The position numbers and the translations under genes are program-made. A stretch of 64,000 nucleotides of DNA from Stenomitos frigidus_A (GTDB taxonomy: Bacteria > Cyanobacteriota > Cyanobacteriia > Leptolyngbyales > Leptolyngbyaceae), in assembly GCF_963877135.1 (NCBI RefSeq), contig NZ_CAWNSW010000007.1, positions 14,267 through 78,266 on the forward strand. Reading direction: 5' to 3'. This document shows, in pieces, positions 1 to 6,969 of this stretch; the first letter of the stretch is position 1, and each line of letters begins with the position of its first letter. Under the pieces are notes generated by a model that saw only the letters and a program-made list of their open reading frames with translations, did no database searches and was not told the DNA's origin.

Positions 1-1
1 G

Positions 2-430
2 TTGGCGCTGACCCGCGAAACGCGTGAACTATTGCCCACCATCACCCTCTCGGTGACAGTACCTCACATCCTGACGCTCGACAAACAGGTACAACTGGCA
101 GAAGCCTTGGTACAAGCTGGAGCCGATATCATTCAAACCGAAGGCGGCACCAGCAGCCAACCAACCCACGCTGGTACGCTGGGACTCATCGAAAAAGCGG
201 CTCCCACCCTGGCAGCCGCTTATGAAATCTCCCGTGCAGTTAAGGTGCCTGTGTTGTGCGCGTCGGGTCTGTCGAATGTGACGGCACCGTTGGCGATCGC
301 CAACGGTGCATCAGGTATTGGTGTTGGCTCTGCCATCAACCAACTCAACAGCGAAGTCGCCATGATTGCCGCTGTGCGTAGTTTGGTCGAAGCGCTAGCA
401 ACCGTTAGCCGGACGCCTTTGTACGTATAG
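2..430 (+). CDS. Ycf23-like DUF561 protein, 3' part
   Basis: The last 142 codons of a gene that begins before the window; the true start is not visible. The protein reads as the C-terminal half of a TIM-barrel-like DUF561/Ycf23 protein, a family found in cyanobacteria and red-algal plastids with no firmly established function. Visible features are the QAGADIIQTEGG segment and a glycine-rich GASGIGVGSAI stretch typical of a phosphate-binding barrel loop. The codon use and HIP1 sites match the host, so this marks the left host flank of the island that follows. The family assignment rests on remembered sequence style, not on a search. Confidence 0.8.
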   Translation: MALTRETRELLPTITLSVTVPHILTLDKQVQLAEALVQAGADIIQTEGGTSSQPTHAGTLGLIEKAAPTLAAAYEISRAVKVPVLCASGLSNVTAPLAIANGASGIGVGSAINQLNSEVAMIAAVRSLVEALATVSRTPLYV

Positions 431-619
431 CGCGAGCGATTGATATGGATGATATGGAAACTTTCTGTCTGGCTTTCCAACTTGGAGTATTTGACAGAAA
501 GTTTCTATCTAATAGCAGTTGGCATCTCTATTTATTGCTGGGACAATCCATGTTGCCCTTACAGATAATTTAGACTTTACTTAAAGTACGAGCTGAAATT
601 CCAAGTGTAAGTTTTGCGA

Positions 620-1501
620 ATGAATGCACCTATTTTCATTAGTTACCGAAGAGCCGATGCTGCTGCTGAAGCTGGTCGTCTGTACAGCACGATCCTTAAA
701 GATTTTGGCGAGGATTCTGTATTTATGGATACCTCTTCGATTAAACCTGGAGCACCTTGGTCAAAGGAGCTAAAAGAAGCTTTGAATGCCGCTCAAATTG
801 TCATATTAATTATGGGATTAGAATGGCTTCGGATTAGTGATGAGTTTGGATTCCGTAGAATAGACAAGGAAGATGATTGGGTGCGCCAGGAAATTGAATT
901 TTCACTTGAAAACAACAAGAAGGTATTGCCTTTATTAGTTAAAGGTGCAAAACCTCTTCCAGCTAACGTTTTGCCTCCTTCAATCAGCGCCTTAACTGAA
1001 AGGCAGGCTATAGAAATTAGAGATACCTACTGGGATCACGATGTAAAACTTGTTCTAGAGCAACTAAAGGTAGTTAATGGAAACTCTTCAAAAAATAATG
1101 GATCTTTAGGGAAAGGTTCTTCGGGCATATACCCAACTCCTCCACCAGAAATACCTGATCCAATAAGTGATGAAAGGCTTCAAATTGCTTTAGATGGAAG
1201 CTTATCAAAATGGAAGAAGATAGTTAGTCCATTGCCTGAAGATTCTACCAAAGTGCGTATTGAGTTATATCGACAATATCAATTTAAAACATTTCTAGAT
1301 GCAATTAGTTTTATGAACCAAGTTGCTCTTGGATGCGATATTGCCATGCACCACCCTCGTTGGGAAAATGTTTGGAAGTCGGTTAGGGTTTACTTGAGTA
1401 CGTGGGATGTTAATCATCAAATTTCTGATAGGGATATTCAATTAGCTAAGTATTTCGACAAGGCTTTTCTTGATTTTCCTGGGTCAAATTTGAACGCTTA
1501 A
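620..1501 (+). CDS. TIR domain fused to a pterin-carbinolamine-dehydratase-like domain
   Basis: A protein of about 293 aa, started at ATG 620 rather than the in-frame TTG at 614. Residues 4-150 form a TIR domain (PIFISYRR at the start, then FMDTSSIKPGAPW and a hydrophobic VILIMG strand). A Gly/Ser/Pro linker covers about 152-182. Residues 183-290 resemble pterin-4a-carbinolamine dehydratase (PCD/DCoH): a Phe-rich helix, then D-x3-HHP (HHP at 244-246), Trp, 9 residues, Trp, 9 residues, Asp, which fits the PCD active-site signature. Bacterial TIR domains often degrade NAD+ in phage defence; a defence role is inferred from that and from the neighbouring island genes. The catalytic Glu cannot be assigned: the residue aligning with SARM1 Glu642 appears to be Ser, with Glu residues close by. 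The gene is AT-richer than its neighbours, suggesting transfer. Confidence 0.85.
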   Translation: MNAPIFISYRRADAAAEAGRLYSTILKDFGEDSVFMDTSSIKPGAPWSKELKEALNAAQIVILIMGLEWLRISDEFGFRRIDKEDDWVRQEIEFSLENNKKVLPLLVKGAKPLPANVLPPSISALTERQAIEIRDTYWDHDVKLVLEQLKVVNGNSSKNNGSLGKGSSGIYPTPPPEIPDPISDERLQIALDGSLSKWKKIVSPLPEDSTKVRIELYRQYQFKTFLDAISFMNQVALGCDIAMHHPRWENVWKSVRVYLSTWDVNHQISDRDIQLAKYFDKAFLDFPGSNLNA

Positions 1502-1679
1502 TTCCGTTCGCCGATATTGTGTGTGGAGCGCATCACTGCAAATCAAACGCACTATTTTATTGGGTGCTTTGAAAACAACACTCCTGGAGAATGGTTATTA
1601 ATTGGCAGTTAATATCAGTCCACGATCGCAAGTTCCAGCACTCTATAAAGCTCGTTGACGTTGCCTCTTCCTAAAAGGA

Positions 1680-1975
1680 GGAGCGATCGAGGCATTTACC
1701 ATGAGAAGGTGGGGATTTTTGCTGACCGCGAGGGTGATTTCGTCACGTTTATGGGTTCAGCAAATGAAAGCTACAGTGCCTTAATTGAAAATTTTGAGTG
1801 TATTGATGTGTATTGGTCATGGGACGCTGCCCTTCGCGAAAGAGCCTTACGAAAGGTTGAGAATTTTCAACGCTTATGGGATAACCGAACCGAAAACCTA
1901 GATGTGCTGGAGTTCCCAGAGGCGGTGCGTGGATCGCTCCGTTCCATCCGAAGACGGAAGTGGCGCTCATGCACC
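1680..1975 (+). pseudogene. HKD/PLD-like nuclease fragment
   Basis: An open stretch reads as part of a phospholipase D-like (HKD) nuclease domain: YHEKVGIF, then FMGSANESYSALIENFE and a Trp-rich segment ending in FPEAVRGSLRSI. In complete proteins this module usually sits at the front of DEAD/DEAH helicases in restriction or phage-defence loci. Here both the upstream part and the whole helicase are missing, there is no credible start codon, and the 3' end runs into the antiparallel integrase remnant. I read it as a relic of a defence gene, beside the TIR gene. Confidence 0.65.
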
Positions 1976-2400
1976 TCTTCTATAATCCACTTGTGATAAG
2001 TCCGCATCTGGACAGCTATGGAACGCCCCATCTGCTGGGCTGCCAGCTCAATCGGGATGAACCCAATGGAGCGAACCGCCCAGGCGTGCCTTAAGTCATA
2101 GGGATTGTGAGGAACTTCGTAACGGTTAAACACAACCGTCACCCGATTACCTAACGCAGAGTTATTTTTACCTTTACAGGGAGGAATCTTAGGCGTTCAA
2201 ACTCATCCACCCATTTAGGATCGAGAGAGTAGACGCGATGCGATACCGTCTTCGCTCCATCCAGCACAAGCAACACAGGCATCTTAGAGAAATCCAGCTA
2301 GAAGAGTTTATGGTTTCTCAGTCCGTAGGTTGCCAGCATCCTATAAGCCCACTGCCAAGAAGCACTAGGAATTTTGTAAATCTTGTAGGATAAGGGGTTT
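1867..2400 (-). pseudogene. Degraded tyrosine recombinase (integrase) remnant
   Basis: Minus-strand pieces match successive segments of the intact integrase at 33825-34955. First SASWQWAYRMLATYGLRNHKLF (around 2300-2390), then after a stop a stretch reading MPVLLVLDGAKTVSH (around 2200-2290), then after more stops DLRHAWAVRS...QQMGR...YHKWI (around 1950-2100). The frame is interrupted several times and the N-terminal half is gone. The fragment is diverged from the prophage integrase, so it comes from another element. Its order relative to the adjacent tRNA-Phe-derived repeat is the same as int-attR of the intact prophage, suggesting an older element at the same site. Confidence 0.85.
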
Positions 2401-2418
2401 GAATGGTTTTTAGTCAAG

Positions 2419-2469
2419 GTGAATGCCAGGACGGGGACTTGAACCCCGGACACGAGGATTTTCAGTCCT
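2419..2469. repeat. attL, 51-bp prophage attachment repeat
   Basis: This 51-bp stretch is identical to 35051-35101. It contains the 3' part of the tRNA-Phe gene (T arm and anticodon arm) on the minus strand, then diverges from the tRNA sequence at 2470. It is the far end of the prophage, a partial tRNA copy generated by site-specific integration. Confidence 0.95.
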
Positions 2470-2615
2470 TTAATCCGTTTCTGTAATGCCTGGTATGAAT
2501 GCATCCTACGACGCATCTAAGCAACTGTAACCGTTTCTGTGACCAAAAGAGGGCAGAGATACCAGGCTGATCACACGAGGATGGTCAGCAACCCACGCGA
2601 AAACCTTGCCCCTTC

Positions 2616-2738
2616 TGTCATCACCTCACCCCTGATTTGTCATCGCCTTGTCATACAAATCTGTCATCGCCCTTTGTCATCGCCCTAACCAAAATTGTCA
2701 TCGCCCTTAAAATGGGTTTGTCATACATTTTGGTGACA
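2616..2738 (+). promoter_or_regulatory. TGTCAT direct-repeat array upstream of a RHH gene
   Basis: Seven copies of TGTCAT start at 2616, 2638, 2649, 2662, 2675, 2696 and 2719, followed by an inverted TGACA at 2734. Four are extended to TGTCATCGCC. Intervals of 22, 11, 13, 13, 21 and 23 bp are close to multiples of one helical turn. The array ends at the start codon of the ribbon-helix-helix gene at 2740. Tandem short repeats like this are typical operators or partition sites for RHH proteins; binding by that protein is inferred. Confidence 0.65.
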
Positions 2739-2739
2739 T

Positions 2740-2979
2740 ATGCCAGGACACGGTAGATCACTTCTTAGCGTCCGGATGCCAGATGAAATCGCAGACCTGC
2801 TAGAGCAAAAAGCGGCAGAATTGCAAATCAGTAAATCGCAAGTGGCATTAATGGCACTAAAAAACCTCCTGAAGCCGCCCGACCCAGCAGACGAACTATC
2901 GGAGGTAAAACAACAATTGGCGACTCTGGCGGCGGCTATGGCGCGAATTAGCCCCGATTTGCCACAGCGTCGGAGCTAA
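2740..2979 (+). CDS. Ribbon-helix-helix DNA-binding protein
   Basis: A 79-aa protein. Residues 7-13 (LLSVRMP) form the beta strand and residues 14-45 the two helices of a MetJ/Arc/CopG ribbon-helix-helix fold; the second helix starts at ISKSQVALMAL. The tail (50-75) is a short amphipathic helix. It starts immediately after an array of TGTCAT repeats that is probably its own operator. No Shine-Dalgarno site is visible before the ATG. Its 3' end overlaps the convergent gene at 2976 by 4 bp. It could be an autoregulator or a partition/copy-control protein. Confidence 0.75.
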   Translation: MPGHGRSLLSVRMPDEIADLLEQKAAELQISKSQVALMALKNLLKPPDPADELSEVKQQLATLAAAMARISPDLPQRRS

Positions 2980-3197
2980 GGCGTGAGTTTAGCGACCAGC
3001 GCCGCCACGCTATCAGCCAGCGACTTGATCGTGTCAGCCTGCTTATCGGCTGTTTCTGATTGCTTCTGTACCAGTACTTTCAGCTCTGTAAAACCTGTGT
3101 TCACGGTGATTGAAAGCTGTGTCACTGCCTCGGTGAGATGCCCAATCTGTTCAGTCAGGATGTCGAGCTTGTCGGTGTCGCCGTTGTGGTCAGTCAT
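2976..3197 (-). CDS. Small coiled-coil protein with CCCAACCAAG leader
   Basis: A 73-aa acidic protein predicted to be almost wholly helical with heptad-like spacing of Leu, Ile and Val from residue 9 to 70. No known family was recognised. There is no Shine-Dalgarno site before the ATG; instead the variant leader GCCCAACCAAG lies 7 nt upstream (3205-3215). It belongs to a set of small coiled-coil genes in this prophage (also 3720, 23333 and 30465) that share this type of leader. Confidence 0.55.
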   Translation of the reverse strand: MTDHNGDTDKLDILTEQIGHLTEAVTQLSITVNTGFTELKVLVQKQSETADKQADTIKSLADSVAALVAKLTP

Positions 3198-3204
3198 AGC
3201 TGTG

Positions 3205-3215
3205 CTTGGTTGGGC
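3205..3215 (-). promoter_or_regulatory. Leader motif variant GCCCAACCAAG
   Basis: Variant copy of the phage leader motif CACCCAACCAAG, ending 7 nt before the start codon at 3197. Confidence 0.5.
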
Positions 3216-3222
3216 TTTGAGT

Positions 3223-3441
3223 TTACAGGTTTTCCCACTGCTCGCGGCTAATGCCAGCCTGACGTAGAATTTTGCTCAAAAAAGCTTTGCTGATATCGCC
3301 CTGGTGTGGGTTTGGTAGCCACACTTTCAGCGACCCTTGCTGCATAAACTGATGGTTGCCACCAGGGTAGGGCCCCGTAAAGCCGAGTTGCTTCAAGTAG
3401 CGAAGCAGGTCTACCCGTTTGATCGGCCCCAGGGTTGGCAT
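3223..3441 (-). CDS. hicA: HicA-type mRNA interferase toxin
   Basis: A 72-aa protein with the HicA double-stranded-RNA-binding-like fold: RVDLLRYLKQLGF at the start, then the GGNH motif whose His30 is the expected catalytic residue, followed by QGDISKAFLSKILRQAGIS, the usual HicA C-terminal helix. HicA toxins cleave mRNA during translation and are neutralised by HicB. The gene follows hicB directly, sharing one base at 3441. In a prophage such a module can stabilise the element or limit other phages. Confidence 0.9.
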   Translation of the reverse strand: MPTLGPIKRVDLLRYLKQLGFTGPYPGGNHQFMQQGSLKVWLPNPHQGDISKAFLSKILRQAGISREQWENL

Positions 3442-3689
3442 CAGGCAACCTCTAACTGCGACGGCGGATTGAGATCAATCCCGTCAAGGATAGGCACGGC
3501 ATGTTGCAACTGGAAACCCAGTAAAAGCCAACCTTCTAGCACTTCTTGCAGCAGTTCGCGGCAGGCTTCTAAGGTTTCAGCATTGGCATACACGCCCTGT
3601 AACGCCGGAATTTCACCGTAGTAGGTGCCGTCGTCCAGAATTTCGTAAGTGGCTTGTCGTAGCGCTGCCTGGATGTAGTGAGTCAGCAT
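3441..3689 (-). CDS. hicB: HicB-type antitoxin
   Basis: An 82-aa protein with the partial RNase-H-like HicB fold: a YEILDDGTYYGEIPALQGVYANAETLEAC segment and a helix ending in LLLGFQLQHAVPILDG. No C-terminal DNA-binding domain is obvious, so autoregulation may use another factor. It lies upstream of hicA in the same operon. The exact leader motif CACCCAACCAAG is at 3701-3712, 11 nt before the ATG, and no Shine-Dalgarno site is seen. Confidence 0.9.
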   Translation of the reverse strand: MLTHYIQAALRQATYEILDDGTYYGEIPALQGVYANAETLEACRELLQEVLEGWLLLGFQLQHAVPILDGIDLNPPSQLEVA

Positions 3690-3700
3690 AATTTTCTGTG

Positions 3701-3712
3701 CTTGGTTGGGTG
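3701..3712 (-). promoter_or_regulatory. Leader motif CACCCAACCAAG before hicB
   Basis: Exact 12-bp motif on the minus strand, 11 nt upstream of the hicB start. Flanked upstream by TAAAA, as is the copy at 3946. Confidence 0.65.
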
Positions 3713-3719
3713 TTTTAGT

Positions 3720-3938
3720 TTAGCGTTTCAAAATGGCTGTAATAATCACCGTCAGCGTTGCCGAGGCAATCAGCGTAAAGGCTAACTGCACCACCCACTG
3801 CGTTGCTTGCTGGTAGTTGGTAAAGCGATCGTTAAACCGTTCGACCTCTTGCTGTAGTTCCTCGTCGCTGCGTTGCAGAGCCGTTAAGCGCTCTAGCACC
3901 TGGCTTTCAAAGCTGCTTTCGTCTGGCGTATTCGTCAT
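3720..3938 (-). CDS. Small coiled-coil membrane-anchored protein
   Basis: A 72-aa protein. Residues 10-42 are a charged heptad-like helix; residues 47-69 are a hydrophobic segment (VVQLAFTLIASATLTVIITAIL) that should span the membrane, followed by Lys-Arg. This is a tail-anchored topology. The exact leader motif lies 7 nt before the ATG (3946-3957), with no Shine-Dalgarno site. The function is unknown; superinfection exclusion is possible for a small prophage membrane protein, but this is speculation. Confidence 0.6.
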   Translation of the reverse strand: MTNTPDESSFESQVLERLTALQRSDEELQQEVERFNDRFTNYQQATQWVVQLAFTLIASATLTVIITAILKR

Positions 3939-3945
3939 CGTCTTG

Positions 3946-3957
3946 CTTGGTTGGGTG
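3946..3957 (-). promoter_or_regulatory. Leader motif CACCCAACCAAG
   Basis: Exact 12-bp copy, minus strand, 7 nt upstream of the start at 3938. Confidence 0.65.
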
Positions 3958-3994
3958 TTTTAGTCTACTGCCTTAATTATGCGCGTGGGGGTCG

Positions 3995-4912
3995 TTAGTC
4001 CTCATCGCCCCAAAGTTGCTCACGGTTTTTATGTTTACGTTCTAGCAGGTCATCCAATGGGGTGCGTGGCCGCTGTTTGAGTTCGCTGCACCGCTGCTGA
4101 ATATGCTCAGAGTTTTTATACTTTCGCCGCGCTGCCAGCCGTTCATCCCAGTGCAGCAAATTCTTAGTGACACCAATGTTGATGTTGGTGTAAGTGCCGG
4201 GTTTCTTCAACGCTTCAATCTCACGCCAGTTCTGCCGCCTGATATCGGCTTCGGTCACAAACGATTCAGGGGGAACAAGTTGACCACCGGGTAGCACTGC
4301 CTGAGCCGCCGCGAGTTGTTGTAGCGCTTGCTTGATTTCAGCCTGATCAGCCCTCATTTCAGCGATATCAGCCGCGAGTTTACCCGTTAAAACCTTTGCA
4401 ACACGTTCGCAGTCAAGAAAGTAACGACGCACCTGCTTACCTCGTTCGGTGCCAGCCATCATGCCCAGTGACTTAAAACAGTCGATCGTCAGGTAAAGCT
4501 TTTCAAGAGGACGACCAGTAACCTGAGGTTCTGGAAATCGTTCGATTAAAAAGTCATTTCCAGATTCAAAGTTGTTCAGCAGCTTCTTCTGAGCCATCTG
4601 TTTTGTGGAGTAACCCAGCCAGTGCCAAGCATCGTCAAAGTCAACCGGAAAAGGTTCGGTAGCATCCAACAGTGAAGCCGCAAGCTCAATCGAGAACACT
4701 TGCTCTGAGTTCTCGCCGTCAGCCAGTGGAATGGGCGCTATCCCTTCTCTGATATCCCACATCAACTGAACCTCTTCCTCAGAGAAAAAGGTTTGCTTGC
4801 TGCGTTTTACTCCTAGCTTTCTACCAAGAGCTTTTTCAGCACGAGCGCGAAGGTTGCTAACGTGCCTTTCGGTAATGCACATCTCCTGAGCTAAGTCTTT
4901 TGTGTTCTTCAT
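3995..4912 (-). CDS. AntA-like phage antirepressor with N-terminal HTH
   Basis: A 305-aa protein. Residues 4-35 look like a helix-turn-helix (DLAQEMCITERHVSNLRARAE). Residues 90-175 resemble the AntA/AntB antirepressor domain: FDDAWHWLGYSTKQMAQ, then a basic loop, YLTIDCFKSLGMMAGTERGKQVRRYFLDCER. A coiled-coil follows (180-210), then a basic C-terminus. AntA-type proteins bind phage repressors and trigger induction. It is translationally coupled to the RHH gene upstream through an ATGA overlap. The prophage also encodes a Bro-N antirepressor at 27917, so it has two candidate anti-repression inputs. Confidence 0.8.
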   Translation of the reverse strand: MKNTKDLAQEMCITERHVSNLRARAEKALGRKLGVKRSKQTFFSEEEVQLMWDIREGIAPIPLADGENSEQVFSIELAASLLDATEPFPVDFDDAWHWLGYSTKQMAQKKLLNNFESGNDFLIERFPEPQVTGRPLEKLYLTIDCFKSLGMMAGTERGKQVRRYFLDCERVAKVLTGKLAADIAEMRADQAEIKQALQQLAAAQAVLPGGQLVPPESFVTEADIRRQNWREIEALKKPGTYTNINIGVTKNLLHWDERLAARRKYKNSEHIQQRCSELKQRPRTPLDDLLERKHKNREQLWGDED

Positions 4913-5118
4913 GACTGCTCACCCCCTTCTCTAGCACGACGCACCAAGGCACCAAAGCTAGGCGATTGATGATGCTCTTCTAACGCCTGACGCATAAGAG
5001 TAGCCACTGGCATATTGAGCCATTGCGCGACGAGGCGGTATTCCTCCATCGCTTTCTCGGAAAGTGTCACCGTAACCTGATTTCGTTCTTGAGCCATTGA
5101 CTCTGCCGCATTAACCAT
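4909..5118 (-). CDS. Ribbon-helix-helix regulator
   Basis: A 69-aa protein. The start is placed at ATG 5118 because GGAG lies 7 nt upstream; an in-frame TTG at 5145 is less likely. The strand NQVTVTLS and helices EKAMEEYRLVAQWLN and PVATLMRQALEEH give a CopG-like fold. The stop overlaps the antirepressor start (ATGA). A perfect palindrome, ATTGCATTGCAAT, sits in the divergent promoter region upstream (5177-5189) and may be its operator. Confidence 0.75.
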   Translation of the reverse strand: MVNAAESMAQERNQVTVTLSEKAMEEYRLVAQWLNMPVATLMRQALEEHHQSPSFGALVRRAREGGEQS

Positions 5119-5176
5119 GCTCATTCTCCGTTGATTCCATCGCAATTACATCACATCTTAAGCAAGTTGATTCACA

Positions 5177-5189
5177 ATTGCATTGCAAT
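5177..5189. promoter_or_regulatory. Palindrome ATTGCATTGCAAT, candidate operator
   Basis: Perfect 6-bp inverted arms around one central base, in the intergenic region between the divergent genes starting at 5118 (minus) and 5253 (plus). Position and symmetry fit an operator for the RHH protein. Confidence 0.45.
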
Positions 5190-5252
5190 AGCGATGAATT
5201 AGTGATAGACCTGTAGAAGTTCCAACACTTACAGAACTTCCACAGGAGGCCA

Positions 5253-5471
5253 ATGCTTCATGCCCTAACCCTCAAAGAACAACTCTGCACCGCAATCGAG
5301 CGCCACGGCTTAGCCGAAGTGCTAGACCGCATGACCGATCTCATCCACGCCAGCGACTACGCCAACGGTGATCAAATCGTCAAGCTACTCGAAGACGCAA
5401 CGCGCCTCGCACTCGTTCAAAACGACGCCAGCGCTGTCCTCACCTTGCCGTCCAATCGGCTTGCATCGTAA
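5253..5471 (+). CDS. Small hypothetical protein
   Basis: A 72-aa protein starting 4 nt after a strong AGGAGG site. The N-terminal half (LKEQLCTAIERHGLAEVLDRMTDLIH) is predicted helical; no family was recognised, but similar small proteins are common in cyanobacterial mobile elements. It is the first gene of a plus-strand operon with the genes at 5498, 5758, 6030 and 6445. Confidence 0.7.
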   Translation: MLHALTLKEQLCTAIERHGLAEVLDRMTDLIHASDYANGDQIVKLLEDATRLALVQNDASAVLTLPSNRLAS

Positions 5472-5497
5472 AAACCATCTCATCAAGGAGCCTTTCT

Positions 5498-5665
5498 ATG
5501 TGGTCAGTCATGTTCTATGCCCCTGGCGGTGTCCGTAAAACGCTCGATCGGTTCGAGCAACGCGGCGAAGCCGAAGCCTATAGACAAAAGTTTGAACGCC
5601 TTGTAAGCAGTGCCTTTCAAATCGAAGTCGTTTTCGAGGAGGTATCAGAACCGCAAGCCGCCTAA
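5498..5665 (+). CDS. Small hypothetical protein, 55 aa
   Basis: A short gene beginning at ATG 5498, 8 nt after AAGGAG, and ending TAA at 5663-5665. The product starts MWSVMFYAPGGVRKTLDRFE and is mostly charged, with a predicted beta-alpha arrangement. It lies 26 nt after the previous stop, in the same operon. The strong ribosome-binding site and spacing support it despite its size. Confidence 0.65.
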   Translation: MWSVMFYAPGGVRKTLDRFEQRGEAEAYRQKFERLVSSAFQIEVVFEEVSEPQAA

Positions 5666-5726
5666 ACTTCCAACACTTCCAAAACTTGTAAAACCAGGGG
5701 CGAAGTTTCCACGCCAGCCCCCGGAG

Positions 5727-5738
5727 TACCCCAGAACA
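5727..5738 (+). repeat. TACCCCAGAACA motif
   Basis: One of nine plus-strand copies of CCCCAGAAC in the prophage, here 20 nt before the start at 5758. Confidence 0.5.
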
Positions 5739-5757
5739 GAGGCAACTCAATTAAGCC

Positions 5758-6030
5758 ATGAAAAACAAACGGCTGCTACTGCTTTCGATCGCCGCCTTCA
5801 GTGCGGCACAACTAACAGCATTCATCACTGTACAGACGGATGCTCAAGCCTACCGACCAGGTAGCCTCAACCAATGGGCAGAGCGTTCAGGAAACCGCTG
5901 GCGGCGCTACCGACCAGGGGACCTCAATCAATGGGCAGCGAGGACAGGAGAACGGTTTAGACGCGCCTATCTTACCCCTCGTGCCACTGTCCGTCTGCCT
6001 ACCAGATACGACGAGTGGGGCTCAAACTAA
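5758..6030 (+). CDS. Secreted Arg-rich protein with tandem repeat
   Basis: A 90-aa protein with a clear signal peptide (basic N-terminus, hydrophobic core to about residue 23, cleavage probably after AQA at 29-31). The mature part has two near-identical copies of about 19 residues, YRPGSLNQWAERSGNRWRR and YRPGDLNQWAARTGERFRR, rich in Arg and Trp, then a basic tail. No family was recognised. Secretion to the periplasm or cell surface from a prophage suggests lysogenic conversion. Its stop TAA overlaps the next start (TAATG). Confidence 0.75.
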   Translation: MKNKRLLLLSIAAFSAAQLTAFITVQTDAQAYRPGSLNQWAERSGNRWRRYRPGDLNQWAARTGERFRRAYLTPRATVRLPTRYDEWGSN

Positions 6031-6434
6031 TGTCAAAAAAACACGTTAAACAACTCTTAGCCCTACTACTGCTGCTGCTGCCTCTAGCTGGCTGTGGCTC
6101 AGATGGCGAAAAGTTTGGTCCACTACCATCAGACATCGCGCCGTTTTTTGGTGGTGGTGGTGGATCTGCACCGGCTGCACCTGCCCAGGCACCTGCCCAG
6201 GCTCCAAACGTACCGGGAACAGCAGGAGTGATGGCAATCCAGCGAGAACAGTATGGAGCGGTTAACGCGGCAGGCTGCGATGCTATAGCGCGACGCATGG
6301 CGAAGCGAGGCTTTCGGCTTGTCGAAGTCGTTCCTAACAATCTTGGGACAGGGGGTGTGTTAGACGTGATCTGCGTGTTTGAATCAGACAGTGCAGATCC
6401 CGGCGATGGCAGGATTTATGCTCCACAGTATTGA
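6030..6434 (+). CDS. Lipoprotein with FGPLPSDIAPFFG motif
   Basis: A 134-aa protein started at ATG 6030, overlapping the preceding stop. A lipoprotein signal peptide ends in LAGC, with the acylated Cys at about residue 22. Directly after it is KFGPLPSDIAPFFG, then a Gly/Ala/Pro linker and a C-terminal domain with two Cys residues (NAAGCDAIARRM and VICVF). The prophage lipoprotein at 27499 shares the same post-lipobox motif, a Pro/Ala linker and an xICxF segment, so the two are paralogues or partners. The function is unknown. Confidence 0.8.
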   Translation: MSKKHVKQLLALLLLLLPLAGCGSDGEKFGPLPSDIAPFFGGGGGSAPAAPAQAPAQAPNVPGTAGVMAIQREQYGAVNAAGCDAIARRMAKRGFRLVEVVPNNLGTGGVLDVICVFESDSADPGDGRIYAPQY

Positions 6435-6444
6435 GGCTAAAACA

Positions 6445-6969
6445 ATGAACTTAACGATCTTTCAGCCACTTATTAACGAGCAGCGCCACCAGCAAGAGCA
6501 GCAAAATATCCAGTGGGATCTTGCGCCGCCTGAAGTTGGTAGCCTCATCACCACTGGGGGCGATCGACGGTGGCAAGTGTTCGCGGTTGAGGAGTACAAA
6601 AGCGAAAACTGTTCGGTCTATCTGGCTCATATCCATCCAGAAGGTGAACCGCTGCCAGTACCAACTGTGGGCACCATACAGGCGTTACGGCAGTTCTCGC
6701 CCTACCTGTCGTTCTACATTCATGTCGCCCCAGACGATAGCTTTTTGGGGCACGGTTGGAGAATGAACGGAGACGCGCCGATCGGTCAGTTGCTCACACA
6801 TGGAGGCTCAGGAGTTGAGACCGAAGACGGCATCAAGTTTGAGAATGTCTACCTGCCCTGGGTCGTTGACCTGATCGACACCTACAAGCCCGTAGGGGAA
6901 GCAAGCTACACCACTATTCATCTCTGCCACTGCTTACCCGTTGCATTGCCTGAGATGGCTGTAGCGTAG
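6445..6969 (+). CDS. Hypothetical protein
   Basis: A 174-aa soluble protein started at ATG 6445, 10 nt after the lipoprotein stop. It contains ICL-type beta-rich segments (RRWQVFAVEEY, CSVYLAHIHPEG) and a Trp-rich centre. No family was recognised. A strong terminator follows at 6992-7025, so it closes the plus-strand cargo operon. Its 3' end overlaps the convergent minus-strand gene at 6914. Confidence 0.65.
   Translation: MNLTIFQPLINEQRHQQEQQNIQWDLAPPEVGSLITTGGDRRWQVFAVEEYKSENCSVYLAHIHPEGEPLPVPTVGTIQALRQFSPYLSFYIHVAPDDSFLGHGWRMNGDAPIGQLLTHGGSGVETEDGIKFENVYLPWVVDLIDTYKPVGEASYTTIHLCHCLPVALPEMAVA

Noticed and set aside
5213..5700. GTTCCAACACTT-type words before 5253 and near 5665
   Set aside because: Similar short words (CTTCCAACACTT, ACAGAACTTCC) recur but are irregular and too few to define a feature.
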